Shown in pieces: positions 1 through 12,400 of a stretch of DNA of 64,000 bases. Positions within the stretch are counted from its first letter, which is position 1. Every line of letters begins with the position of its first letter. The stretch lies in assembly GCA_013398295.1 (NCBI GenBank), contig VZSF01007301.1, positions 1-64,000 of the forward strand, written 5' to 3'. The position numbers were made by a program, and so were the translations under genes. The notes under the pieces are model-generated. The model saw only the letters and a list, made by a program, of their open reading frames with translations, did not search any database and was not told the origin of the DNA. This DNA is from Chionis minor (Eukaryota > Chordata > Aves > Charadriiformes > Chionididae).

Positions 1-1423
1 AATACAGTTTTCCCAAGCATTAGCAAATAAATTAATACTGTGTTGCTCAAAACAGGGCAAGAAGTCCTGAAACACAGTAGGGCCTATGGATTCATTGGAA
101 ACATTTTTCTTGATTTGATTGTGTTCTAAATTTGTTCTTAAAGTATTGGTTGCCTATTTTGGCTTTAGGTTTTATTTCTTTTTTCCTTGGCATGAATTTC
201 TATTTAGATTGCTGTGCAGCACTCCTCGTTTTGGATTTTGTATGTAGTCAAGGGGCAAATTATTATTGTTTACAAATAATATCGTAAATCCTCAGATCTC
301 TGAGTCACTTTTGTTTGGGCGTCTGTTTACTGTGCATAGAGACTTGAAAACAGAATTATGCCCGCAGCCTATCCAACAATTTTATTTGCAGATAATTCTC
401 ATAGTAGGATGTGGAGAGCAACATGCCTCAGGTCCAGGCTCTTGTATTTTTCCCCCCTTGGTATCTGCCGTCCAAGCTGTCATCAAGCAGATGAAGATGT
501 GTCAGCTTTTGTTCCTGGGAACAAGCTGATCCTTGATCTTCCTGAGTTGCCATCCTCTGATCACCCACCTTCTTGTTAGTTTTTCTATCTTTTCATGGGG
601 ATGTTTCACTTCTGAATCCTTGGGTTACTAACTTGTTATTAATTCAGCACACTCGTTCCTGTACTCTGTGTTCTTTTCTTCTTTCTCATCTTGCCTGATG
701 TAGTACCCTCTGGACTCCCTCACTTACAAACTAGTATGGATTGCCATAACTGGACAACAATTTTTTTTCTGTGAGGCAGGATCAAGGTCACAAGATTGGT
801 TCTCACATAAGGTATGTTTGGACATAGGCTATAACATGAGATGACAAATAATTGCATAGTCATTTCCAGTGAAGAAGGAAGCAAAACATTAAAGAGGAAT
901 AGAAATGAGGGTCAGAAGCTATTTCAGCTTGATTGCATGGATATTCAGCAGAACCTAGTATCCTTTGTGGAAATGCATAATTTGTTCTGAAACTACAAAT
1001 GAATTTCTCTGAATTTTGTAGCAAAGCTACTTTTCTAAGGAATAGCTAATTTATTTTTCACTGTAGTAGTCTGTGGCTTTGAACAGTTTTATTTACCTGT
1101 CATGACTACAGTACTACATGCTTTATGTGCTTAGTAGAAAAGCTAAAAATCGAAAATGTCAAGATCGTTGAAAACTTTAAACACATCCAAATTTCCAGTT
1201 ATTGAAAGAATTTTCTTTAATGAGTCCTGCTGGACAAGTACTCATTGTTATTCCTACTGTGTTGTTCTAATGTATGGTGATAATGTAGAATCAGTGTACA
1301 GTGGTTTCCCATATGAATTTGATGCAACCTTGCTCAGGTCAGATGAATCTTCTTTAATGCACTGAAAGAGGTGAAAAGACTAGAATTAACAGTGCAACAT
1401 ACATACATATGAACTCCCAAGAT
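1..1423. other. Intergenic, no gene recognised
   Basis: AT-rich DNA with only short open frames (under 90 codons) that show no recognisable domain. A short ACAT-type repeat lies near 1400-1413, just before the CR1 insertion. Nothing else can be supported here. Confidence 0.7.
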
Positions 1424-2201
1424 CCTTCTTAACAAGGCCAAGCGCTGGGCCCTGCACTTCAGTCACAACAACCCCGTGCAACGCTACAGGCTTGGGGAGG
1501 AATGGCTGGAAAGCTGCCTGGCAGAAAAGGATCTGGGGGTCCTGGGGGACAGTCGGCTGAACATGAGCCAGCAGTGTGCCCAGGTGGCCAAGAAGGCCAA
1601 TGACATCTTGGCCTGTATCAAGAATGGTGTGGCCAGCAGGAGCAGGGAAGTGATTATGCCCCTGTACTCAGCACTGGTGAGGCCGCAGCTTGAGTACTGT
1701 GTTCAGTTTTGGGCACCGCAGTATCGGAGAGACATTGAGGTGCTGGAGTGTGTCCAGAGAAGGGCAACGAAGCTGGTGAGGGGTCTGGAGAACAGGTCTT
1801 ATGAGGAGCGGCTGAGAGAGTTGGGGTCATTTAGCCTGGAGAAGAGAAGGTTGAGGGGAGACCTTATCACTCTCTACAACTACCTGAAAGGAGGTTGTAG
1901 CGAGGTGGGGCTCAATCTCTTCTCCCAAGTAACAAGCGATAGGACAAGAGGAAATGGCCTCAAGTTGTGCCAGGGGAGGTTTAGGCTGGACATCAGGAAA
2001 AATTTTTTCACTGAAAGATTTATCAAACATTGGAACAGGCTGCCGAGGGAAATGGTTGAGTCACCATTCTTAGATGTGTTTAAAAGTCATGTAGATGTGG
2101 TGCTGAGGGACATGGTTTAGTGACAGACCTGGTAGAGTAGGGTCAATGGTTGGACAACGTGATCTTAGACATCTTTTCCGACCTAAATTATTCTGATTCT
2201 T
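1424..2201 (+). mobile_element. CR1 LINE, 5'-truncated, 3' end with open reverse-transcriptase C-terminus
   Basis: This is the 3' part of a CR1 non-LTR retrotransposon. The frame is open from about 1432 to a stop at 2118-2120, over 214 codons without a break. It reads as the C-terminal end of the CR1 ORF2 protein, with the hallmark stretches [61 protein letters not shown] and RKNFFTER...[12 protein letters not shown], ending in LRDMV. Behind the stop is the short CR1 3'UTR (GGTTGGAC..GATCTTAGA..CCGACCTAAA) and a decayed tail ATTCTGATTCTT near 2189-2200. The endonuclease and the RT catalytic core are missing, so the copy cannot move by itself. The intact frame suggests a fairly young insertion. 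The left boundary is estimated to within about 10 bases, and no target duplication was identified. Confidence 0.93.
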
Positions 2202-3888
2202 AATGAAGTGGCTTGTAAAACCAAAGGGTTAAAGAAACTGAAGTCAGCTTTGAAAGGAATTTTCTGTATGTCAAAACAATAAACTCAACACATTCTCCCA
2301 AACTGCAGGTAATTTTCACAAATTCAGATGTCTTTTATTGTTTTGAGTATGGTAAAAATATGTGATAATTAAAGTGAACAGACAACTGAGGAAATGGGGA
2401 ACTTGTCAAAGTCTCAGTAAGCTCTTAAACCTAATAAATTGGCAAAAAAAAGCACATTTAGTAACATATAATCAAATAAGTAATTTTTTTCTAGACAAGT
2501 CACAAAAGCACTGCTGCAGAACACTGAATAATGCAGAACAGAAAGTACATTTATGTCGGAATGTATAATGGTGTTCCATAAAACATCTGAGCTAGTAAGC
2601 ATATTATATGCTGCTCTGCCCAAGCTAATATATCTGAATAGTGTTCAGAGATGCTCTGTGTCGTCGTAGATATAAATATTGTAATGTACATACAACCAGC
2701 TGTAATTGATGAATCTGTACTATGTCAAAATCTACATCTTGATGTCTATATAGACAATGTGGTCTTGGTTTTGCTTTTATGGAGGTAGATGGCAAAGCTA
2801 CCAGTAATTCCAAGGATAACCATTACCGTTTTAATAGACAATGACAGTGCTCAATAGCATAGAATTTAGTAGGGTTTTCTAAAACTAACCAATAGAAAAA
2901 TCTGCTGAGCAGATTGCCAAGTTCCTGAAGCCTGTCAAAAGTATTTTAGATTAATTCCCGTGTTGTTGAACAGTGAGTGTGTTTGGAATTATAATATGTT
3001 GCATGCTCTTTGCATGCCTGAAGTGACTCATCCTCACAAAACTATCTATAAGAAAACTTCTTGAACACCCCGACATGTGCCAGAAGACCAGTAAGAAATG
3101 GGTTCTCATACCAAACCATTGTGGGACTGAACTTCATGATTTAACTTGCTGCTGTTGTTCCAAACAGCCCCTATAACCTCACTAGGATGATAAAATGACA
3201 TTTTAAGTTTAGAAAAACTTGTTTGGATTTTTTGTCTTTTAAATCACATGCAAGTTCCTTTTTAGGAGGCTCACTGTGGTCAAAGAGCATTCATACATGC
3301 AGCCACACCAACTGCCCTCACGTTATTTCATGCTCTTGGATGCCTTGTAATGTGCCCTTGTTCTTAGAGAAGAATTTCTGTACGAGATGCTCAGCATAAC
3401 TTGGAGTGCTCCTGTTTCCCATTACTTAAAAAGAAAAGTTGTGGGAAGTAAGTGTTCATCATTTCTATTCCTCTCATTAGAGATGCCGAAATAATAACAC
3501 AACAAAAGATAGTATATCATTTACCTAGTATGGTTGTTTGCATTTATTTCTTTGCAATGCATAATTTGACTGGTTCTTTACACCTGTAGTTCTTAGATTT
3601 CTATTTGTTGATCACTCATCTGAGCTCAAGTGCTTTAATAAAGAATGAGATTTCTGCAAATTTTTCAGGGAATACAACTCCCTTTTTGCTGTTGCAAACA
3701 AGAACAAAATGGTATATTTGGTGCATAATTTTGTCAAGGAAAAGGAATTAGAGTTAATATACCTTGAACCTTCTCTGCAATTACAGTCTTTTTTTCCCAT
3801 CAAAGGAGAGACAGCTTACTGATAAGAAAGTATACCACTTGAAAAAGAGTACATTTTCTATTGCAAGGGAAGTTCTGCACTTCTCTTC
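2202..3888. other. Intergenic, no gene recognised
   Basis: AT-rich DNA with only short ORFs of about 60-70 codons on both strands, overlapping one another and without recognisable domains. No repeat family was recognised. Confidence 0.65.
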
Positions 3889-4105
3889 ATCATGGTTTAA
3901 CCCCAACCGGCAACTAGGACCACGCAGCCTACACTCACACAAGCACACTGCCAATAAGGTAGTGAGAAAAGGGAGAAAAAGGAAAAAAGCTTGTGGGTTG
4001 AGGTAAAGACAGCTTAACAGAAGAGTTCTGGAAAAGAAAATAATAATGGTTAAAAAAAAATATAAAATTGTGAAATATAATTTCTCTCACCCCTGTGCTG
4101 AAACT
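3889..4105 (-). mobile_element. Solo LTR fragment (ERVL-like), 3' part
   Basis: The stretch from CATGGTTTAACCCCAACC at 3891 reads, on the minus strand, as the 3' end of a bird LTR family. It shares CATGGTTTAA, a GGCAAC(T/C)AGGACCACGCAG block, a GTGGGTTGA.. block and an A-rich AATAATAATGG block with the more complete copy at 54536-55045. The U3 part and the promoter block are missing, so this is a truncated copy. The inner boundary near 4105 is approximate. Assignment to ERVL is by likeness to the other copy and its 5-bp target duplication. Confidence 0.7.
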
Positions 4106-7100
4106 GAAAATAGAGTGGAAAGATTTTTTTATTTTTTGTAATGGGCTTCTCTCTTCCATGTGAAATTAGCAATATATTTCTGTATTACTGGAAGGCATCC
4201 AATAGAGTTTGTACTTCTCTACTTTAAATACTTCTTACTGCAGGCAATTGCAAAACATTTTCAAAACCAGACAAGCAGTCATGCCTATGGGATTCCTCTG
4301 TCTAGTAGCTTGGCCTTCTGGAGTTCTGACAGGGAATCACGTCTATCTTGGTTTTAATTCAAATAACCGAAATTTATGAAGAAATGGGTTTAAAACTTTC
4401 ATTTTTGGAAGCAAAAAAAGTAACTAACTCTTCTGTGTTAACATGTAAAGATCTGATTTTTATAGTTCTGAGACTAAAAGTTTTAGCAGAAAGAGGAATG
4501 AAGAAGGATGCTGTACAACTATGAATAAAACACACAGACAGCACCAACACAATTTAGGGGTGGCCAAACAAGGGACCCTATTGTCATATTTGCAACAGAT
4601 TTAAAATTGTGCTTAAATAAGTTGTTACTAGTCTCCGTGAAAGTAGTTGATAATTCTTTTCTGGTAAGATTCAAATTAAAATGGTAGTATTTGCTGTTCA
4701 TTTTCTCTATAGTATTTGACTATCTGAGACTCAATAAACCACTCTTGCTGAGAAGTTGTTCTGTCTGTCTAGCCAAAAGATTTATATTTAGCTACAACTA
4801 TTAAATTCAGGGTGGATGGAGTCTCAAATGAAATATCATCTTGCTTAAATTCTCAAATTTGATTTTAATTTTTTAGAATTTTTCAAAGGCTCGTGGCTTT
4901 AGACTGTGAGTTTGGTGGCATTTTCTGAAAATCCTTTATTGTACTTTGTTTGACAGTAGTCATTCAAAACCTCAGGTAATCCAAATTTCTGCTGATTTTC
5001 TGAAAATGCAGCTCAAATGTTCTTAAGCAAAAGCTCAATTGGTTGATTGTATCTTATGTTAAGCAAGCTGAGACCAAATCCTTAGTATGAATAGCACAGA
5101 CTGGTCTGGTTTGTCTGTCTTAAGTGGAAGCTGGTCAGAAAACTTATTCTAATAACCCCACCTATGTGTTGTTGCGCCCCTTTAGGGTGCATGGAGGAAC
5201 CCAGGAAGATGGACAACTTTTCTTTTTTCTCTTCTTTCTCTGTGGTATGTTTGACTTCAGGACGCTGAGTCAGGCAATGGCACTGATCCCAGAGATACAA
5301 GAAGGAAAGAATAAAGACGACTTGGGCGACAGACATCTCAGTGCTGAGGATGCTGTCTGGCTCTGGGCACAACAGCAGCAAGCCTTTAATGAACTTTTCA
5401 GGCTCCAAGTCCAAGTTTAACAGACAGCAAGGACTTACCCTACCATCCCTATCTACTGGTAAACTACACTCTGCAACATAAATGTAAAATACTGCTGTTT
5501 ACAGAAAAAAAATTTTGAGAACAATATTTAATCGTGGAACTCAAATTGCAGATGAAGTGTGGCACTAGAGAAAGTTTTAAAAATATCAGCGAAAAATGGG
5601 CGGATTTGCTTCCTCTTCACCTTTTTCTGCTCAATAGTCTTGTTACCTTCAGCCTTCAAGGCTTTGTTGCACAGGTCAAATGAGAAAACAACTGCTATTT
5701 ATTATACAAATTTCACAGTATTTTTCTGTTCTAGAGAGGTGCAGACTATTTTGGATGGATGGAGTGAGGAAAAAGCTCTCAATATGGTGAGTAGTTAGTC
5801 TGAATTCAGGTTGATTTTTATTTTTTTTAAACCTGAGTACAAATATGGACTGAAAGCTCATGAATTAAGAAATAGTATTAACACTGCTTCAACAAACAAA
5901 ATTAAGGTAAATTCAGTGCATAGCTTTGACGCTGCAACGTACCTCTATGCATCTTATGTAATCTTGTCAAAATTCAAAGGTTCATCTTAAGACTTGTCCA
6001 GTGCTCATTTCATGTTAATACTTCCTTCATGGGACATAACTTCGAATGTCTGTGAAATGAATATAGCTTAAATGGGGCAACAGGATCAAATACTGATTTC
6101 TGAAAAATCAGACTTTGAAAGAGTAGAACAAAATAAAAAAAACCAAAACAACTGGGCTCAATGACACTCGAATGATTCACAATGGAAAAAAACATGAAGT
6201 AATTAAAATATCTGTCTTTCATGAGGCCACAGTCCAAGATGCCATCTAGCAAAATAAAAGGGCAACAAAATCAATATGGTTAAGACAGAAGATAATGAGT
6301 AAACTGAAAAAAACCACCACTACCATCTGAGCCCCTGTGGCTTTTCAATAATATATAGGAATATGTCTTCAAAGCTGATTGTAAGGACTAGTGCCCAACA
6401 GGAAACACTACTTCTAATTTTCACAAAAAACTACATGGTGTTCTTCCTACTAATCTCAGTGGTATAAACAGAGGCATAGGAGATGCCTGAGACATGATCC
6501 CCAAAAAGGGATCTGAATTGTCTACCCCTTCCTCCCCAAAAAACAAACCCTCAAAGGGGAACTCACCCCATACTTCCAAGTGAAGACTTATTTCTGCACA
6601 GATATGTGTAGTTAAGTCACCTCTGACTTTCTCTGCCTATGCTACAAAGTAGTCTGATACAAACTGGGAATTACACAGCTGTGCTGATACGGTGCCCAGC
6701 TTAAAGCTGGGATTATTAGCTTGAGCACAGCGTAACACTGATATAGTTGTTCATACAGTTTCCAGCACAGAGGTAGCTCTCACTGTTGGGAACACTAATG
6801 GAGTGAGCTGTGGGCATGTGGTGTGTCTTACCTTGGCCAAGGTCACTCAAGAAGAGTGAGCTAGGGCCGGTTACTGACCTTTAAACTAATGAGTCAAGAG
6901 CCTATGTCTTCAGAGGAATATCCCGTCAAAACTTTCCTTCTTATGAGATTATTTACCTGCTTTCTGTTCAGAAACACTTGACTTCAGGTGCTGTCAAGGT
7001 AGATGCTTTTAACTAATATATTTTGCAGCCCAACACTTGAAGTTCTGCTGTGGCTGCATATCATGTGCTTCTCTAGATGTCTTCCCATTGTATTATTTTT

Positions 7101-9408
7101 TAATGAGTTTTCAGGTACGGAAGACCATGAGAAGCCCATTTAGAACTTGTCCTCTACAAGAGAAGCAACATGTTTCTCTAATGTTTACTTGTGTGCAAAA
7201 AGAGGATGACTGGGAACAAACAGCACTGAGCTAACCAGTTAAAACAGATGAAACTGATGTTTCACTCAAATTTAGGTAGTGCTGTTTGGAGGACAGAGGC
7301 GGAAGTACATTTGAGAAGGACTAGCATAGAGCCAGGAAAAAAGTAAGCAAGAACATCAGAAGGAAGAAAATCAAGAAAAGTCAAAGCCTGGCCATAATGA
7401 AAGATGCACTAAATAACAACAGGCCTTTGGCAGATAAGTTAAAAAATGCAGCTGAGCCCAGTTGTGTTGGCTATGAATGCCTACCAAAACCTGGTTAGCT
7501 GGTCTTTCCACAGCCTTTCCTGGTCACTTACATACCTGGGGCTGCTGCCTGGAATTAGCATGTCAGCAGGGCTGGCACAACCCTTTTGTTCAATCTTGGA
7601 TCTCCATTAAGATGTGACATCCTGAGCTGGTCTGTTCATCTCCTCACTAGTGTAGGGTGGTGGCTGCCTCTTGAGTGCTCCTGGCTTTTGTGGTTTCAAC
7701 TGACTCACTTCCATTTCTTCTAAAGAGGAATGAAGAAACATGGGACTTGCCTTTACAAACTGTTCACAGAGCATGCCAGTAGCACTCCTGACTGGAAACT
7801 GAGCAGACAACATGTCTAGTGCTTCCAACAGTCTTGGGAACAAGAGAAAAGCCAGGCTCCTGAATTCAGCAGGATCTGTTTTCTGCTGCAAAGCTGATAA
7901 GACTCACTCAGGCTGCTCTTTCGCTTAGGGAGGTTACAGTTTCTGAATTTGGTCCAGACATTGAAGTTGATGGAAAGGCTTCTGGCTCCAAAGTCCACAT
8001 CATTAAGGATTCAAAGGAACTATTTGTGTTATGTATATCCACATTCTCCACTTGTTAAATGGTTCTTTTTCCCTTGTGTAATTAATTATGGTAGATGTAA
8101 ATAAACATGTAGGTGACATAAAAGAAATCCCCAAAGGTGTATTCCAAATCTATGTTTGGTAAAAATGATTAATGATTCATTTTGGGAAACACACCAGTAA
8201 CTTCTATCCTTTATCCGATTGCTTAAAAAGATGAATTTTTTACTTTCATTTTTTTTACAGCACGATTCAAAGGAATACTTTATTCACTGACAAACTCATA
8301 CAATGAGGTTTTTAAAAAAAATCTTTGACTAATTAAATGAGATTAAGAGAACAGTAGTTAAAATTTATTGCAAAAGATAGAAAGCTTTAGTATACTACAG
8401 AGCAAAAAGGTGCTTCAGAGCGTTTTATAGTCATGACAATTTGTTTCAGTATTCATAGCTAGTTACTTGCAGTAACAACATCTCACACTGTCAAATTCTC
8501 TTATCTATTGTTTCTGTTCTAAATTACAAGCCATCAGACTAGTTGTCCTGTGAGCAAAGTCATAACCAGGTTGTCCTTCTGTGACGTAACATCTATAGGC
8601 GTCTTGTGAAAGATGAACATTGTAGAAGATAGATTATGTGTTTTTATTAAATTCAGGTCAGATTTATTTTTTTTTACTATCAATTTGAATAGGAAGTTTT
8701 TGATTACAATAGTAATCTGCTCTTAGCACATAGAAGGAATTAATAAATTTCTTATTTTAATGGAAAAATCTGCTCTGGAAATTATGATATCGATTTCTCT
8801 GAAAGACAGACTACTTGGAGTAATCTCAACATCTTTGCAGAACAGAGACAAAGGAAATTTTTCCCAATTCATTAGTTTTGTTTCAGTTTTGGCTTCATAA
8901 TTTTAGAATATATGTGAACAGAAAGAAAAAGGCTGTATGCTCCTCAGACATAAAATGACATCTAACACTTGCTGTAGGAAGGTCACATTTAAAAACATAT
9001 TGGCTGTTTTTTGTTCTCCTCCAGATTAATTGTGATAGCTGGTGGGACAAACTGCAACTGACTATGCTATGCTAAATCTGATGCAATCCTGTGCTAGGGA
9101 AAACATACTGACATTCAAGCTGGTGTCGCTTTATAAAATCATATATAAGGATATCTAATAATGGCAATAGGCAGTTCTATCTGTGTATATTCATTAATCC
9201 CCTATATGAAATGCCAGGTCTGCACTTATTCTCAAGTCTACCTTCTTAGTCTCCTGCTATGAATGACTACTTGACTATTCTATAGGGGAAAAATGCATTC
9301 ATTTACTCCAGCATCTACCCACTAAAAATATTTTAGAAGATCATTGGAATGAGACGGCATTTTAAATTTTTGCATTGAAGCACTTTCCCTCATTTCATGA
9401 AGACTTAG
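4106..9408. other. Intergenic, no gene recognised
   Basis: About 5.3 kb of AT-rich DNA. The open frames here (up to 110 codons, for example 5082-5414 minus) overlap frames on the other strand and carry no domain or codon signal I recognise. No CR1 tail, LTR end or RNA gene was seen. Confidence 0.6.
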
Positions 9409-9475
9409 GGACACAAGAAATGCCCTGCTGGATCAGAGCTGCGGTCCCTCTAGCCCAGAGTCTGTGTCAAAGGCT
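9409..9475. repeat. Ancient amniote interspersed repeat fragment (low copy detail)
   Basis: The stretch ACACAAGAAATGCCCTGCTG, followed by GATCAGAG..GGTCCCTCTAGCCCAG, matches the remembered pattern of an old interspersed repeat shared by birds, turtles and crocodilians (of the form AACATAAGAA..GCCATACTGGGTCAG..GGTCCATCTAGCCCAG). Only about 65 bases can be aligned by eye, and the family name and orientation are not certain. Confidence 0.5.
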
Positions 9476-12400
9476 CTCTTTTCTCAGTCACAACTACCAG
9501 TTGTGAATTCCATATTCTGTGCATGGATGACTTCTCCCAAGATGCACATCTTTACACTTATCTGCACTGATGCAATTGTTGTATATTTTCTTGCCATCTC
9601 TTCACCGCTGAACTCAGCAGGGAAAAGCTCCGCTATCTCAATGGAGTTACAGTTAAGTTTTTAATATTTAGCATGTCAGTGAGTATGTTTAGCTGGGGAA
9701 AACATTAAAAACAGCATCTCCACCAGTGTAATTGCTTCAGAAAACATGTTATCCATGGCCATACAAGGAAAAGCCTTGGAACTCCCTTGGACAAATCTTA
9801 GTTTGGTTTTGAAATGGAGGCAAAATTGAAGGAAATATTTGGGTAACTATGGGGCAAAAACAAGCCCATTTGTGGCATGGATCATAAAGACAAGCAGACT
9901 GCTGAACTTCACAGACCTTTTTAGGTGTGTTTTGAGTTTTGTGTTTAGATTGCTGCAGCTAGTATGCAATTATCTGTATTGAACAGTCTTAAAGCTGAAG
10001 TCACTAAGCAGGCTATAGGGATATAAGGACTCAACATGTGCATCCATACTACACATTGAAGCTTATAATTAAGGAAGGGCAAGTCAGGATCTCTGGTTTC
10101 ACCTCAACAGCAGGGAAAAGGAGCTGGCAAAGACAGAACTTCAGTCTCCACCTAGCCAGCGATGGTCCTCACATCCAACCTAAGAAATTATATATAACTA
10201 AATAGATGAATTCTATTTATTTGGCACAGGGTTTTGACAACTGTACCAACTACAGTGGGCAGCTCTGCTTCAAAAGGGCTGCTCAGGGAAGAGTTCAAGG
10301 AGCTGAGCCATTTATTTTATGTCCCTGCAGCACAGAATTAAAAACAAACTGTCCGAGACTTCCAAATATGAAGGACTGAATGCTGCAGTATTTGTCAGCA
10401 GAGATGTCCTCTCTTTGTGCTGTGAGCCACCTCCTCTGAAGTTAGCACCATACAGACCAAAGCCATAGTAAAGGAAGGATTCTGGAGGGTCAGGCACAGG
10501 GTTTAAACAGGCTATTTTGGGGGCCAGTGGTAATCTCTGCTCAGTCCCTTCACTCAGCTTCCTTGAGGAGGATGGGAAGGGAAATGTAGGCGAACATATT
10601 TGCTGGCACTACAGCAGGATCTGCTGGTCCCGAATTAGCATGTGTGAGGAACAGAGACTTTGTGTCAGGTACACAGGTTGTCACGTCTCTCATAAATACT
10701 TATGCTTGTTTGAAATTTGAATGCAGTAAACATTTAATTCAATTCCAGTAAACATTTGAGTCTAGTAAACATACCATTTCAAATGACACCCTCTGTGTTG
10801 GTTAACAGACTTATGCGATGCATCTGTGATGATAAATTCACAGTCCTTCACTTTTGCATCTACTCTCTGCCTCAGGTCTAGTATTAAAAACAGCCCCCAG
10901 CTCCCTTCTGGCAGCAGTCATGTTATAAATAGATTTGAACTTCCTGCCCTGGGTCTAAGGAGGTTTTATGAACTAAGAGTATCACTCAGCAGTCACAACC
11001 CTGAACTTCTGTCAAGCCTCAGTGCTACAGCACACTATGAAGGTATTTCAACAGGACAATCTTATGGTGGGCATTATTTATCTTTCATTTTTGTGTGCAG
11101 GGTTGTTTTTTTCTTAATACAGAATAAAACTGTCATTTTGCTTGCTTTCAAGTGCTTGTTTTCAAATTATTTGCTTGCTTTGTATAAAAGAGGAAAAAAA
11201 GAAATAATGAGCCACTTAGCAGTTACACTTCTGGTCTGTTTTGGAAAAGAAGGCAGAAGAATGTACAAAGCCAAATCAGCTATCTATCTGTCGTTTGCAT
11301 TTTGTTTGAACACTCACGTATTGTGCTGCTGGTGGTAGTGGAGTAGGAGCAAGGAAGGGAGGGGAGTATTTTAAAATTCTTATTGACAACATGATCCAGA
11401 CATGATCCAGCTGGGAGAATGACTCAGAAAGCATCATCCTCATTTCCTGATGCTGAAAATACATCTGCCGTAGGATAAACCCCCACAAAGTATTTATTAT
11501 ATATGGTTCAGCTATTAGATAGAATAGATTAGTTCAAAGAGGCAAGCTGAACCTATTTCCTTTGTCCAGAAGAGCAGGGATTCCAGACCCCACATTTACC
11601 TCCTCAAAGATACCTGTATAGAAGCAAACCTCTCTTCTTGCTAAATAGGATGGTGCTGGAGGCTACTGTTATTCTTTCAGGAAATGCCACAACCTCTGTT
11701 TCCTGCACAAGATTTTATGGGTCTGGAGTGGTATGGCTGTGGACAGCATGGTGACCCCACGCATGAGCAGTAGTATCTCATTGTGTTTCATAAGATAACA
11801 GAGTGTGAGCATCCCACAACAAATGCAAACACTGTTATGATCCCTTCTCAAACAGCCTGCTATGGTAGAAACTGTAGCTTTATTAACTCAGAAGTTCAGG
11901 GAGGGTTGCAGACTACAAAGATGCCTTTCACTCTTATTTCTGTAGTAGTCACAGAGAAATGTTACAGGCAAAACCTTCCATCTGCTTATGTTTCTGTACC
12001 CTTGATCTTCTCAGTCAAAACACTGAAGTGCATGTAGAAGAGAGGTGAACAGAGAGAAGAATGACAGCTTTGCTAGCTCAGTGCACAAAACAGGAAAAAA
12101 TCTGTATTATTTTAAGTAGCCAGCGCACTCAAGAGACAACTGTTCTAGGCCCCGTGCAAAAATTGAATAAATGATGGCATTTGCTTCATAAAGTCCACAT
12201 AGTTAAAATAGGGAGGACTAGCAAAACATCAGAGGGAGTGAAAATTGAATCATTTGCTTAAGAAATTTGACTAGGCAGGAGCTTTAAGTAGAGTCCATGT
12301 CTCAAAAGCCCTCGTCTTGCTGTTGTAGTGCAAGAAAATGAGGTTTCTGCTCTTGCTGTTTAATGTAATATATGGCCCTGGACTCAACTTGCATATGAAC

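Noticed and set aside
10826..11338. 170-codon ORF on the + strand
   Set aside because: Its length is within chance expectation for 64 kb. There is no domain, no exon structure, and the C-terminal half is low-complexity hydrophobic.
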